The notes: a model not told the origin generated them from the sequence alone. Counted from the stretch's first letter, positions 1 to 8,030 are shown. The stretch: 64,000 nucleotides of DNA from Thiomonas sp. X19 (GCF_900089495.1 NZ_LT605203.1:186001-250000); one strand, 5' to 3'. Program-made: numbers and translations.

Positions 1-1016
1 CCGAATCCGAACGCCTGTTCGACGCCTCCGTGGCACGGCTGCAGCGCTTGGGCGGCGAGGCCGTCGAGATCGGCTTCGCCCCCTTCATCGACACCGCGCG
101 CCTGCTCTACGGCGGCCCCTGGGTGGCCGAGCGCTACCAGGCCATCCGCAGCTTCATCGACGCCCAGCCCGAGGCGCTGTTCCCGGTGACGCGCACCATC
201 ACCCTGGGCGGCGCCAAGCCGCTCGCCGCCGACGCCTTCGCCGCGCAGTACCGGCTGCGCGAGCTGCAGCGCCTGTGCGCGCCGGTGTGGCACAAGGTGG
301 ACTGCATCGTCACGCCCACCGCCGGCACCATCTACACCCGCGCCGAAATGCTGGCCGAGCCCATGGCCCGCAACACTGACTTGGGGCTGTACACCAACTT
401 CATGAACCTGTTGGACTACGCCGCCATTGCCGTGCCCGCGGGCTTCCGCAAGGACGGCCTGCCGCTGGGCATCACCCTGTTCGCACCGGCCCACCAGGAC
501 GTGCCCTTGCTGCACCTGGCCGAGCGCTGGCAGCACCACCGGAGGCTGCCTTGCGGCGCGGTCGAAACCGCAGCGCCGGCCATCGTGGAATTGGCCCCGA
601 GCGCCCCGACCGCGTCTGCCGTGCCCAGCGGCCAGGTGCGCGTCGCCGTGGTCGGCGCCCACCTCAGCGGCCTGCCGCTCAACGGGCAGCTCACCTCGCG
701 CAGCGCGCGGCGCGTGCTTGAAACCCGCACGGCGCCCCACTACAAGCTCTACGCCCTGCCCGACGGCAAACGCCCCGCCCTGATCCGCGTCGCCATCGGC
801 GGCGCTGCGATTGCCTGCGAAGTGTGGGAGCTACCCGCCTCCAACTTCGGCTCCTTCGTCGCCGGCATCCCGGCGCCTCTTGGCATCGGTAGCCTGCAGC
901 TTGAAGATGGCAGCACGCTGACCGGTTTCATCTGCGAAGGCATCGGCATCGAAGGCGCACGGGACATCACGGCGTTCGGCGGATGGCGGGCGTATCGGGC
1001 GGCGATGACGGCCTAG
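1..1016 (+). CDS. atzF: Allophanate hydrolase, C-terminal part (5' end outside window)
   Basis: The frame is open from base 3, so the gene begins upstream and about 337 codons are visible. Allophanate hydrolase splits allophanate (urea-1-carboxylate) into two CO2 and two ammonia, the last step after urea carboxylation or biuret hydrolysis. The first two thirds of the visible part look like the end of an amidase-signature domain. The last ~125 residues, with GLPLNGQL and a GIGIEGARDITAFGGW ending, are typical of the AtzF C-terminal domain. The catalytic Ser-Ser-Lys residues would lie outside the window. The gene is convergent with the operon ending at 1020, only 3 bp away. That operon encodes a biuret-hydrolase-like enzyme whose product would be allophanate. 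Confidence 0.9.
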   Translation, partial: ESERLFDASVARLQRLGGEAVEIGFAPFIDTARLLYGGPWVAERYQAIRSFIDAQPEALFPVTRTITLGGAKPLAADAFAAQYRLRELQRLCAPVWHKVDCIVTPTAGTIYTRAEMLAEPMARNTDLGLYTNFMNLLDYAAIAVPAGFRKDGLPLGITLFAPAHQDVPLLHLAERWQHHRRLPCGAVETAAPAIVELAPSAPTASAVPSGQVRVAVVGAHLSGLPLNGQLTSRSARRVLETRTAPHYKLYALPDGKRPALIRVAIGGAAIACEVWELPASNFGSFVAGIPAPLGIGSLQLEDGSTLTGFICEGIGIEGARDITAFGGWRAYRAAMTA

Positions 1017-1019
1017 CCG

Positions 1020-1760
1020 TCAAGCCTCGTTCATGGCCTTGGGGTCGGGCGGCTGCGCCATCGCGGCATCGGCCTGGAAGGGAAGCGCGAGCTGCTGCCC
1101 TTCCATCCATGGCAGGGTCGAGTGCTGGATATGGCCCCGGCCTTGCGCGATGACGCCGAAGGAGAGCTCGAAGTCGGCCAGCCGGCGTAGTTCGTCGTCG
1201 TGCGCGGAGCCGTTTTGTACCCGGGTCCAGACGGCACGAACCTCCTCCGCGCGCATGGCACGCGGACGTACGCGCATGAAACATGGCCCCGAGGCCAGCC
1301 ATAGGACGAGTGCGCGTTCGTCCGGAACGTGGATCATGGTCTGTGTGCCGCTGCCTTGCGGCTCACGCTCCCAGCGTTCGGCGTAATCGGCCTCGATGCC
1401 GACTTCGTCGATGGCGTCGCAGGCCGGCGAGAAGGCCATGCTGCCGAGGTCGCGCCGGCCCTTGGGGCGGTAGTCCAGCTGGCGCAGCCATTCGCAGGTG
1501 TCGCCCTGCACCCGTGTGCTGCCGGCGAAGCCTTCCTGGCGCAGCAGCCCGAGCAGTTCGTGGCGGCTGCAGTCCTGCAACGAAGCGCGGCCGGTGCATG
1601 GCGGGCGGTCGGCCGGGATGCGCAGATCGGCGTGCCATCGGGCGGTCTGCAGCCACAGCACCAGCGTGGTGTCGTCGCGCAGGCCCGGCGCGGTCAGCAG
1701 GGTGCGGCGCCACAGGCCCTGGTAGTGCGGGGGGACGGTGTCGGGCATCAGTCGTGCCAT
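1020..1760 (-). CDS. Conserved hypothetical protein, possible Hri1/lipocalin-like fold
   Basis: A 246-residue soluble protein without a signal peptide. It has two halves, each beginning with a Trp-rich strand pattern (YQGLWRR near residue 14, WEREPQGSGTQTMIHV near 130). This recalls the two lipocalin-like barrels of fungal Hri1 proteins, but the resemblance is from memory and weak. It is the last gene of the riboswitch-controlled operon, and its start overlaps the end of the lactonase gene by 13 bp, implying coupled translation. No catalytic motif was recognised and its function is unknown. Confidence 0.7.
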   Translation of the reverse strand: MARLMPDTVPPHYQGLWRRTLLTAPGLRDDTTLVLWLQTARWHADLRIPADRPPCTGRASLQDCSRHELLGLLRQEGFAGSTRVQGDTCEWLRQLDYRPKGRRDLGSMAFSPACDAIDEVGIEADYAERWEREPQGSGTQTMIHVPDERALVLWLASGPCFMRVRPRAMRAEEVRAVWTRVQNGSAHDDELRRLADFELSFGVIAQGRGHIQHSTLPWMEGQQLALPFQADAAMAQPPDPKAMNEA

Positions 1761-2530
1761 TCCGGGAAGTGGCGCAGGCCCTTCCAGAACGCCAGGTCAT
1801 GGTTGGGCCACAGCGCAGCCTTCTCACGCGCGGCCAGCGCCTTGAGCTTGCGAATGCTGTCCAGGGCCTGGTTCTCGCGCTCCAGCCAGCAGATGCCGGG
1901 AGCGATTTCGTCGCGCAGGTTTTCCTCCAGGTCGGCGGCGTCGCCGCAGAGGATCACGGGCGCGCCGCGCGGCAACTCGACCCACAGTGACATGTGCCCG
2001 GCGGTATGCCCCGGGCTGGACACCGCGCGCACGCCCGGCAGGAGGTCGTATTCGCCGCGCATCAGCTTCCAGCGATGGCTGCCGGCGAAGTCGTCCGGGA
2101 AGTAGGCGGGGTCCAGGCCGCTGCGCGCGGCGGCCATTTCGTCGTGCTGCACATGCACCTCGGCGCCGCACACCTCGCACAGGCCGCCCGCGTGGTCGAA
2201 GTGCAGGTGGCCGAGGAAGACCACATCGATGTCCGCCGGGCTCAGGCCGAGCCGCGCCAGATGGCTGGGCAGGCGCTGGTCCTCGTGCATGTCGGGGGCG
2301 CCGAAGGCGAAGGTCTGCGGGGCGTAGTAGCGCTCGCGCTGCCGCGGGTCGGCGATCTTGCCGTAATCGCATCCCACGTCGTAGAGGATGCGCCCCTGCG
2401 CGGTCTCGATCAGATAGGCCAGGATGGGGGCTTCGATGATCTCGCCCTGGCCGCGGTTGCGGGTGGAGATGGACTTGTCGTAGCGGTGCGTGGCGGTGAG
2501 CAGGGGCCACATGCGCAGTACCTGGGTCAT
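1748..2530 (-). CDS. Metallo-beta-lactamase fold hydrolase, N-acyl-homoserine-lactonase/AttM type
   Basis: A 260-residue cytoplasmic enzyme with the dinuclear metal motif HLHFDH (His108, His110, Asp112, His113), then His175 in SPGHTAGH and Asp197 in CGDAAD, as in AttM/BlcC and AiiA lactonases. Such enzymes open lactones, but the family alone does not fix the substrate. Here the gene sits between a biuret-hydrolase-like gene (4-bp overlap with its stop) and an unknown gene, downstream of a creatininase. A cyclic amide, lactone or ester intermediate of guanidino-compound breakdown is therefore as likely as a quorum signal. ATG 2530 was chosen because it overlaps the upstream stop and gives a typical N-terminus. 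Confidence 0.8.
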   Translation of the reverse strand: MTQVLRMWPLLTATHRYDKSISTRNRGQGEIIEAPILAYLIETAQGRILYDVGCDYGKIADPRQRERYYAPQTFAFGAPDMHEDQRLPSHLARLGLSPADIDVVFLGHLHFDHAGGLCEVCGAEVHVQHDEMAAARSGLDPAYFPDDFAGSHRWKLMRGEYDLLPGVRAVSSPGHTAGHMSLWVELPRGAPVILCGDAADLEENLRDEIAPGICWLERENQALDSIRKLKALAAREKAALWPNHDLAFWKGLRHFPEWHD

Positions 2531-3204
2531 GCGGCCTCCCGAGGCATGGTGTCGATGGCGTCGGCGAGCGCGGCGCTGGCATGCACGCTGCCGAAGATGC
2601 CGCCTTCCACCGCCACCATGTCCAGCGCGGCGTGGTGCAGGGCGGGGTAGGCCGAGGCGCAGGCGTCGCCGGCCAGGCGGCAGCGGTAGCCAAGGTCCAC
2701 CGCGGCGCGCAGGGTGGAGTGGACGCAGACCTCGGTGGTCACGCCGCACAGGATGAGTTCGCCAATGCCCTGCGCGGCGAGGATCTGCTGCAGGTCGGTC
2801 TGGTGGAAGGCGCTGTAGCCCGGCTTGTCCACCACGGGCTCGCCGGCCAGCGGCGCGAGTTCGTCGATGATGCCGTGGCCGTGCTCGCCGCGCACCAGCA
2901 GCCTGCCCAGCGGACCGGGGGTGCCGATCGGCGCCCCGGCGCGCGCGGCGCGTTCCAGTTTGGCCGATGGGCAGTCGGAGAGGTCGGCGCGGTGGCCCTC
3001 GCGGGTGTGGATGACGACCATCCCCCGGCGCCTGGCCGCGGCCAGCAGGCGCTGCGCGCCGGGGATCGCCTGGCGCAGCAGGGCTGTGTTCAGCCCGGCG
3101 CGGGCCGCATAGCCGCGTGGATCGAGAAAGTCGCGCTGCATGTCGATGACCAGCAGCGCGGTGTCGCGGCGCAGGGCGGGAGGGTGTTGCGCCGCGGACG
3201 CCAT
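2527..3204 (-). CDS. Isochorismatase-family cysteine hydrolase, biuret-hydrolase-like
   Basis: A 225-residue protein with the cysteine-hydrolase triad Asp21 (IDMQRDF), Lys127 (DKPGYSAF) and Cys160 (TTEVCVHSTLR). The segment HTREGHRADLSDCPSAK and the end GGIFGSVHASAALADA closely recall rhizobial biuret amidohydrolase BiuH, which releases ammonia from biuret and leaves allophanate. RutB-type ureidoacrylate hydrolases are the main alternative. The link to biuret is strengthened by the allophanate hydrolase gene next door. The start lies 1 bp after the creatininase stop, and the end overlaps the lactonase start by 4 bp, so the three genes are translationally linked. Confidence 0.8.
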   Translation of the reverse strand: MASAAQHPPALRRDTALLVIDMQRDFLDPRGYAARAGLNTALLRQAIPGAQRLLAAARRRGMVVIHTREGHRADLSDCPSAKLERAARAGAPIGTPGPLGRLLVRGEHGHGIIDELAPLAGEPVVDKPGYSAFHQTDLQQILAAQGIGELILCGVTTEVCVHSTLRAAVDLGYRCRLAGDACASAYPALHHAALDMVAVEGGIFGSVHASAALADAIDTMPREAA

Positions 3205-3205
3205 C

Positions 3206-3973
3206 TCAGCCTCCGAACTCCGCGCGGATGGCGGCGACCAGGCGTTCGGTCAGTTCCTGCGACATGGCCGCGCCCTTGGCCGCGTCCGCGCCGCGCGCGG
3301 ACGACAGCACGCCCGACGGCGGCACCCACGCGGGACGCGGCGGGTAGATGTCGTAGGGCGGGAACTGCGCGGGGCCGTCGTCCGGCAGCAGGTCCATGCG
3401 CACCAGCTCCGGGTGGTGGTGCAGCATCAGCGAGGTCTCGATCACCGCAGCGTGCTCCAGCGCGAAGCCGGGAAAGCCGTGCGGGAACACGTTCGCCAGG
3501 GTCTGTTCGGTGAGGAAGTCCCAGTACTCCAGGCGCATGACGCGCAGCGGGCTTCCCGGGCCGAGTTCGCGCAGCGCCAGGTCGATGCCCTCGGTGACGA
3601 ACCACTGGTTCTCGTAATGCCCGACCACCACCACCAGCTTGCGCACGCCGTGGCGGGCGAATTCGCGGATGACGTCGCGGGTGATCTGGATCAGGCTGGC
3701 GCCGTCCAGGCTGGTGGTGCCGGGGAAGTGCTGGCCGCCGCCGCACTTGGGCTGGGACTTGTAGCCGTAGCTCAGCGCGGGCGCGACGATGCCGTCGAGG
3801 CGCGCCGCGGCGCCGGCCGCCACGGCAGTGGCCAGCAGGGCATCGGTGCCGAGCGGCAAGTGCGGGCCGTGCTGTTCGAGCGCGCCGCAGGGCAGGAACA
3901 TCACCGGGCTGTCCTCGGCGATGCGGTCCCTGTACGCCATCCAGCTCATGCGGTCCATCATCACGGGGTTCAT
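3206..3973 (-). CDS. Creatininase (creatinine amidohydrolase)
   Basis: A 255-residue protein aligning over its whole length with Pseudomonas creatininase as remembered: GALEQHGPH with Glu33 and His35, Asp44, the block YGYKSQPKCGGGQHFPGTTS, and GHYEN with His119 and Glu121. These correspond to the five metal ligands of the known enzyme. Creatininase interconverts creatinine and creatine at a two-metal centre. ATG 3973 follows a strong GGAGGA ribosome-binding site and is preferred over the in-frame ATG at 3994. No creatinase gene is visible in the window, so the fate of creatine, or use of another cyclic guanidino substrate, remains open. Confidence 0.85.
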   Translation of the reverse strand: MNPVMMDRMSWMAYRDRIAEDSPVMFLPCGALEQHGPHLPLGTDALLATAVAAGAAARLDGIVAPALSYGYKSQPKCGGGQHFPGTTSLDGASLIQITRDVIREFARHGVRKLVVVVGHYENQWFVTEGIDLALRELGPGSPLRVMRLEYWDFLTEQTLANVFPHGFPGFALEHAAVIETSLMLHHHPELVRMDLLPDDGPAQFPPYDIYPPRPAWVPPSGVLSSARGADAAKGAAMSQELTERLVAAIRAEFGG

Positions 3974-4022
3974 TCCATCCTCCTTTCGTGGCAAGCGGGC
4001 GTATCAATAGCGTTCACAGGCC

Positions 4023-4778
4023 CTACGCCATCAGCGCCCCGCCGTTGGGGCTGAGGGTCTGGCCGCAGTAATAGCTGGCGTGCGCGGAGGCGAGGAACAC
4101 GGCGGTGGCGGCGATCTCCTCCGGGCGGCCGACGCGCCCCATCGGCACGTCGGCCTCCTTCGCCGCCCAGGCCGCGCTCATCTGCTCGAGCCCCAGCATG
4201 GGCGTGTCCACCGGCCCGGGGGCGATGGCGTTGATGCGCACCCTTGGCGCGAACTCGCGCGCCAGCGAGCGCGTCAGCGTGATGACCCCGGCCTTGGCCG
4301 CCGTGTACGCGGTGAATCCGGCGCGGCCGAGATAGCCCAGTTCGGACGCCACGTTGATGATGCAGCCGTTGCCGCGGCTCAGCATGGCAGGCAGCGCGGC
4401 CTGGCAGCACAGGAACACGGACTTGAGGTCGGTGGCCAGCACATGGTCCCATTGCGCCTCGCTGATGTCCAGAAAGGGTTTCTCCAGCAGGATGCCGGCG
4501 TTGTTGACCAGGATGTCGACGCCGCCGTGGCGCCGCAGGCAGGCGTCCATCATGCCGCGCACCGCGACGCCCTGCGACACGTCGGCCTCCACCGCCCAGG
4601 CCGACCCGCCCGCAGCCTCGATCAGCGCCACGGTTTCATCCGCCAGTTCCGCACGGCCGAGGTGATTGACGATGACCGTCGCGCCCGCGTCGGCCATGGC
4701 CACGGCCATGGCGCGGCCGATGCCGGTGGCGGCGCCTGTCACCAACGCCGTCCTGCCCGTGAAGTCGTCATCGCGCAC
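4023..4778 (-). CDS. Short-chain dehydrogenase/reductase (SDR)
   Basis: A 251-residue classical SDR: cofactor loop TGAATGIG at residues 14-21, NNAG near 92, catalytic Ser145 and Tyr158-x3-Lys162, and a C-terminal GGALMA. It would oxidise or reduce an alcohol/carbonyl with NAD(P)H. It starts 6 bp after the desaturase-like gene, the closest neighbour, suggesting it handles a hydroxylated product of that enzyme (inference). It is the third gene of the operon behind the ykkC-type riboswitch. Confidence 0.88.
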   Translation of the reverse strand: MRDDDFTGRTALVTGAATGIGRAMAVAMADAGATVIVNHLGRAELADETVALIEAAGGSAWAVEADVSQGVAVRGMMDACLRRHGGVDILVNNAGILLEKPFLDISEAQWDHVLATDLKSVFLCCQAALPAMLSRGNGCIINVASELGYLGRAGFTAYTAAKAGVITLTRSLAREFAPRVRINAIAPGPVDTPMLGLEQMSAAWAAKEADVPMGRVGRPEEIAATAVFLASAHASYYCGQTLSPNGGALMA

Positions 4779-4784
4779 CGCGCC

Positions 4785-5798
4785 TCAGACCGCCGTGAGG
4801 AAGGACACGCCCACCGCGCCGTAGAAGCCTTCGGCTTTGCCCGCGCCGGCCTTGACCACGCCGTAGTCGTCGCTCAGCACGCGCTTGACGCGGTGGCGAT
4901 GGAAGCCGCGCAGCAGGGTGGACATCGGGAGCACCTGCATATCTTTGTCGGCATACAGCTCGCGGTGCAAAGCCGGCAGTCGGTGCCAGGGCGCGGTGGG
5001 CTTCTCGTGGTGCGCGTTGTGATAGCTGAAGTTGAGCAGCAGCAGATTGAGCCAGGGGTGGCCGACCGAGACCAGGTTGGAATAGGTGTTGTGCTGCTCG
5101 TAGTCGTGGTCGCGCACCTTGTCGCCGGGAATGCTGCCGCCGGTGAGCACGGCGAAGGCGTCGTAGGTGTGCTGGTAGGCGTCGGCGAAGCGCAGCACCG
5201 TGATGAACAGCAGGTAGGCGACGAAATACAGCAGCACGGCCTTGGGCGAAACCCAAGCCAGCGCGGCGAAGAACGCCAGGCGCGCGGCCAGCACGGCCAG
5301 GATGCGCTTGCGGCCCGCAGCGCGCTGCGGCTCGATGAAGGGCAGCAGCATGACGTAGGCGCGCATGATGAATTCGACCGCCGGGATGTAGGCCCATTCC
5401 AGTGCCACCACCAGCGCGCGCAGCCACGCCGGCGCGGTGCGCAGGAAGCGCTTGTAGTCGAAGGTGATGACGTCGGCGCGGTCGATGTGGTGCCGCATGT
5501 GCTTGCGCCGCAGGTCGGCGAACGGTGCGTAGCAGCTGCCGTTGATCCAGCTCATCGCCGTGCCGCCGCGCTGGTTCGCGGCATTGGTCCTGAAGATCGT
5601 GCCGTGGGCGAATTCGTGCAGGAAATAGGCCGAGTAGGTCAGCGCATGGGCGAGCAGGAGCACGCCCACCGCGTTGAGCCACCAGGCATCCGCAAGCAGC
5701 AGCGCCAGGCCGGCGATGTAGCCGAGGACCGTATAGCCCAAGGCAAGAGCATTGGGGGCGGCGCTGTCGTCGTAGCGAAAGATGGTGCTTGCCATCAT
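4785..5798 (-). CDS. Membrane fatty-acid-desaturase-like di-iron oxygenase
   Basis: A 337-residue integral membrane protein with the histidine boxes of the desaturase/hydroxylase superfamily: HEFAH (His61, His65), HMRHH (His100, His103, His104) and HNAHH (His260, His263, His264), plus HDYEQH near 231-236. Hydrophobic segments lie around 20-58 and 165-205. The fold binds two irons and inserts oxygen into or desaturates C-H bonds. In an operon otherwise devoted to guanidino/urea-type hydrolases a lipid substrate is unlikely, and hydroxylation or N-dealkylation of a small substrate is possible (inference). Start is at a double ATG (5798/5795) behind GGAG. Confidence 0.85.
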   Translation of the reverse strand: MMASTIFRYDDSAAPNALALGYTVLGYIAGLALLLADAWWLNAVGVLLLAHALTYSAYFLHEFAHGTIFRTNAANQRGGTAMSWINGSCYAPFADLRRKHMRHHIDRADVITFDYKRFLRTAPAWLRALVVALEWAYIPAVEFIMRAYVMLLPFIEPQRAAGRKRILAVLAARLAFFAALAWVSPKAVLLYFVAYLLFITVLRFADAYQHTYDAFAVLTGGSIPGDKVRDHDYEQHNTYSNLVSVGHPWLNLLLLNFSYHNAHHEKPTAPWHRLPALHRELYADKDMQVLPMSTLLRGFHRHRVKRVLSDDYGVVKAGAGKAEGFYGAVGVSFLTAV

Positions 5799-5871
5799 GG
5801 GTCTCCAGGACTTCGGCTTTGCGGGAGGCGCCGCACCGCATGGCGTGCGCGCGGTGGCTCCTTCTTGGCGT

Positions 5872-6879
5872 TTACTTGGCGAGTTGCATCACGAACTTGG
5901 CATCGAACGTGTCGGCAATGGGCGGCACGGAGGCGATCTGCTTCTTGCCCATCAGCACCTTGCCGATCACCGGCCCGCTGCCGTAGAGGGAAGTGGTCGC
6001 GGCGGACTTGGTGAAGGTCTTCACCATGCCGGGCAGGGGAATGTTGAACACGCCGGACATCTGCTCCTTCACGTCCTTCGCGGAAATGCCCATGGCCTTG
6101 CCGATGATGGCGTCGGCGTCGTCCGGATGCGACTTCATATACGCCAGACCTTCCAGATAGGCCTGGATCGTGGCTTTGACTTCCTTCGGATGCGACGCGA
6201 TATAGGCCTTGTTGAACACCAGCACGTCGGTGATCAGGCCCGGCGCGTCCTTGGACGAGAACACCACGTGGAACTTCTTGCCGCCTTCCATCGCCACGAT
6301 CTGCGACAGGCTGGGCTCATAGGTCACGCCGATCGGAATGCCGCCCGAGGCCATGGCCGCCGGCACCTGCTCGGGGGTCATGCTGACGGATTGAATGTCC
6401 TTCTCCCCCATGCCGTTCTTCAACAGCGCATAGGACAGCAGGAAGTCCGAGGGCGACAACGGGTTGTAGCCGATCTTCTGGCCCTTGAACTGGGTGATCT
6501 TGGTGATGTCCGTCTTGGCGACGATGGCGTCCGCGCCGTTGGAATAGTCGATCGGCATGACCACCTGGAGGTGCAGGCCCTTGGCGTCCGAGCCGATGAC
6601 CTGGTCGTAGGTGAGCATGCCGCCCTCGACGGCCTTGCTGGCAATGGCCGATGGGATCAGCGCCGGATCGTTGAAATTCTGCAGCTTGGCGTCGAGGCCG
6701 TAGTGCTTGAAGAAGCCTTTGGCGTCGGCGACGTAGAAGGGGCCGTAGCCGATCCAGACCACGGTGCCGATATTCATGGGCTGCGTGGCTTGGGCGACTT
6801 GCACGCCCGAGACGGTGAGGGAGGCGAAAGCGGCAAGGCTTGCAAGGGTGCGCAAGGCGACTCTGCGGACGAACGGCAT
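5872..6879 (-). CDS. NMT1/THI5-type ABC substrate-binding protein
   Basis: A 335-residue precursor with a signal peptide (about 1-31, ending AQA) and the family opening GYGPFYVADAKGFFKHYGLD. Relatives bind nitrate, taurine, sulfonates, pyrimidines or guanidino compounds in the periplasm. It is the first gene of the operon and directly follows the riboswitch leader, with GGAGCC before ATG 6879. No permease or ATPase gene lies in the operon. The partner transporter must be elsewhere, perhaps beside the allophanate hydrolase gene upstream of the window, or shared with one of the other ABC systems here. Confidence 0.88.
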   Translation of the reverse strand: MPFVRRVALRTLASLAAFASLTVSGVQVAQATQPMNIGTVVWIGYGPFYVADAKGFFKHYGLDAKLQNFNDPALIPSAIASKAVEGGMLTYDQVIGSDAKGLHLQVVMPIDYSNGADAIVAKTDITKITQFKGQKIGYNPLSPSDFLLSYALLKNGMGEKDIQSVSMTPEQVPAAMASGGIPIGVTYEPSLSQIVAMEGGKKFHVVFSSKDAPGLITDVLVFNKAYIASHPKEVKATIQAYLEGLAYMKSHPDDADAIIGKAMGISAKDVKEQMSGVFNIPLPGMVKTFTKSAATTSLYGSGPVIGKVLMGKKQIASVPPIADTFDAKFVMQLAK

Positions 6880-6920
6880 GGTTGAGGCTCCGGGTATGAG
6901 GGTTGAGGACGGCACGGAAG

Positions 6921-6939
6921 AAAGCGGTGACGACGCTTT
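6921..6939 (-). terminator. Candidate riboswitch expression-platform hairpin
   Basis: AAAGCG and CGCTTT (minus strand, 7-nt loop) form a hairpin followed by CTTCC, a weak U-tract. Its left arm reuses the AGCG needed for aptamer stem P1, so the two structures exclude each other. This is the layout of a ligand-ON riboswitch, in which binding stabilises P1 and prevents the hairpin. The stem is short, and translational control cannot be excluded. Confidence 0.5.
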
Positions 6940-7030
6940 TCTCCCGGGCTTTTATCCCTCCGTGGAGCCTCCAGAGGAGGCCGGGCTGCTCTCGGACCAG
7001 GCACTTCGCGAAGAAGCCGGAACCCTAGCG
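6934..7030 (-). ncRNA. ykkC-family riboswitch, probably guanidine-I aptamer
   Basis: On the minus strand the leader of the 6879-1020 operon holds all the invariant blocks of ykkC RNAs in order: CTAGGGTTCCGG (7028-7017), CTGGTCCGAGAG, ACGG, and GGGATAAAAGCCCGGGAGA (6958-6940). Terminal stem P1 can form between CGCT (7030-7027) and AGCG (6937-6934). The ACGG segment and the gene context (allophanate hydrolase, creatininase) favour the guanidine-I class over the ppGpp/PRPP variants. The call comes from remembered consensus. A covariance-model search for guanidine-I versus ykkC subtype 2 would settle it. Confidence 0.9.
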
Positions 7031-7299
7031 GCCCTGTCAAACGCAAAACAACAATTGGCGATCAACCACCAATTCCGTGCTCCAGCAGCCATGCAAGGAA
7101 CGTGCCTGGAGGGGCATCGAACCGCAGCGGGTCTCACACCGGGGGTGGATGGGCACGTGCGGGCGGGCATGACGCCGGCGCCGTCACCTCTTGGTGCGAA
7201 AAGCACCGGTTTGGAACATGCCGCCCTGCTTTTGAGCCGCGCCATCCGGCAGCCGCTGACGTGGCGCGCGAATGATGCCGCCGGGTTCGCATGCGCCGG
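7031..7299. other. Upstream region of riboswitch operon, no gene seen
   Basis: Between the riboswitch and the end of the RidA-like gene no reading frame shows family features. The minus-strand promoter for the riboswitch RNA should lie here. AT-richer sequence at about 7040-7075 is the best candidate, but no clear -35/-10 pair or sigma54 box was found. Confidence 0.5.
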
Positions 7300-7692
7300 T
7301 CAGTCGCGCCTGGCCACCATGTCGATCTCGACGCGCGCGCCCTTGGCCAAACCCGACACACCCACGCAGGTGCGGGCCGGCCGCCGCCCGGGCGGGAAGT
7401 AGCTTGCATAGACGCGGTTCATCGCGTCGTAGTCGGCGTCGAAATGCAGGAGAAAAATGCGCACGGAAACCACGTTCGCAAGCGTCAGTCGGCAGCCTTC
7501 GAGCACGGTTGCGAGATTCTTCATCACCTGGTGCGTCTGCGCCTCGATGCCCTCGGGGTAGGACGAGTCCAGCGACGTGCCGCTGAATGGCATCTGCCCC
7601 GTGACAAAAACCCAGCCGTCGGCTTCGACGGCATGGCTGAATGGCGCCACCGGGTCCGGGGCGCCTGAAATCATGTGGAAGATGGGGGGCAT
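7300..7692 (-). CDS. RidA/YjgF/UK114-family protein, atypical active site
   Basis: A 130-residue protein covering the whole RidA fold (FVTGQMPFSG, SSYPEGIEAQTHQVMKNL, VEIDMVA). Archetypal RidA hydrolyses reactive imines with an arginine in a V-A-R-L context. At that place this protein has VSGL, so the catalytic Arg is absent and it probably belongs to one of the other Rid subfamilies. ATG 7692 gives the family N-terminus; the ribosome-binding site is weak. It is transcribed divergently from the amino-acid-type ABC genes and ends near the guanidine operon leader. Confidence 0.85.
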   Translation of the reverse strand: MPPIFHMISGAPDPVAPFSHAVEADGWVFVTGQMPFSGTSLDSSYPEGIEAQTHQVMKNLATVLEGCRLTLANVVSVRIFLLHFDADYDAMNRVYASYFPPGRRPARTCVGVSGLAKGARVEIDMVARRD

Positions 7693-8030
7693 GAGAAAGG
7701 TCCGTGGTTGGAGGCGCGCCAGCAGGAGCATGACGCGTTCCCGGATCATAAAAAGACGTGCTGCATTTGCACAAGACAAGCCCGCAATCCACGCCATTGC
7801 GCGCCATCCGCATGCCCGGAAGATGCCGCCATTTCGGGGTGCCGGACAAAGTTGCGGTTTTGGACAAGAGATTGTGCGCTGCAGCGCAAGCTTTAAGTCG
7901 ACGCGCTGCCTAGCATCTTTCTCACGCCTTGCACAACGGCTCGTTGTTGATCCGCCGTTCGCCGATCGACACGGTGATGTACGGGGTTGCATCCCCACGG
8001 ACTTGCCTCTTCACAACCGGAGAATTTGAC
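7693..8030. other. Divergent intergenic region, nothing clear
   Basis: The 338 bp between the RidA-like gene and the binding-protein gene carry no supported gene. They must contain promoters for both directions. A possible sigma54 box near 7862-7880 fails at the -12 GC, and no other motif was convincing. Confidence 0.4.

Noticed and set aside
4080..6014. Long plus-strand open frame (over 600 codons) opposite the SDR and desaturase genes
   Set aside because: It is antisense to two well-supported genes, is rich in His/Arg/Gly of the kind produced by high GC content, and has no family features.
7862..7880. Possible sigma54 promoter (TGGACAAGAGATTGT) upstream of the amino-acid-type ABC genes
   Set aside because: The -12 GC is replaced by GT and the -24 box lacks the C after GG.
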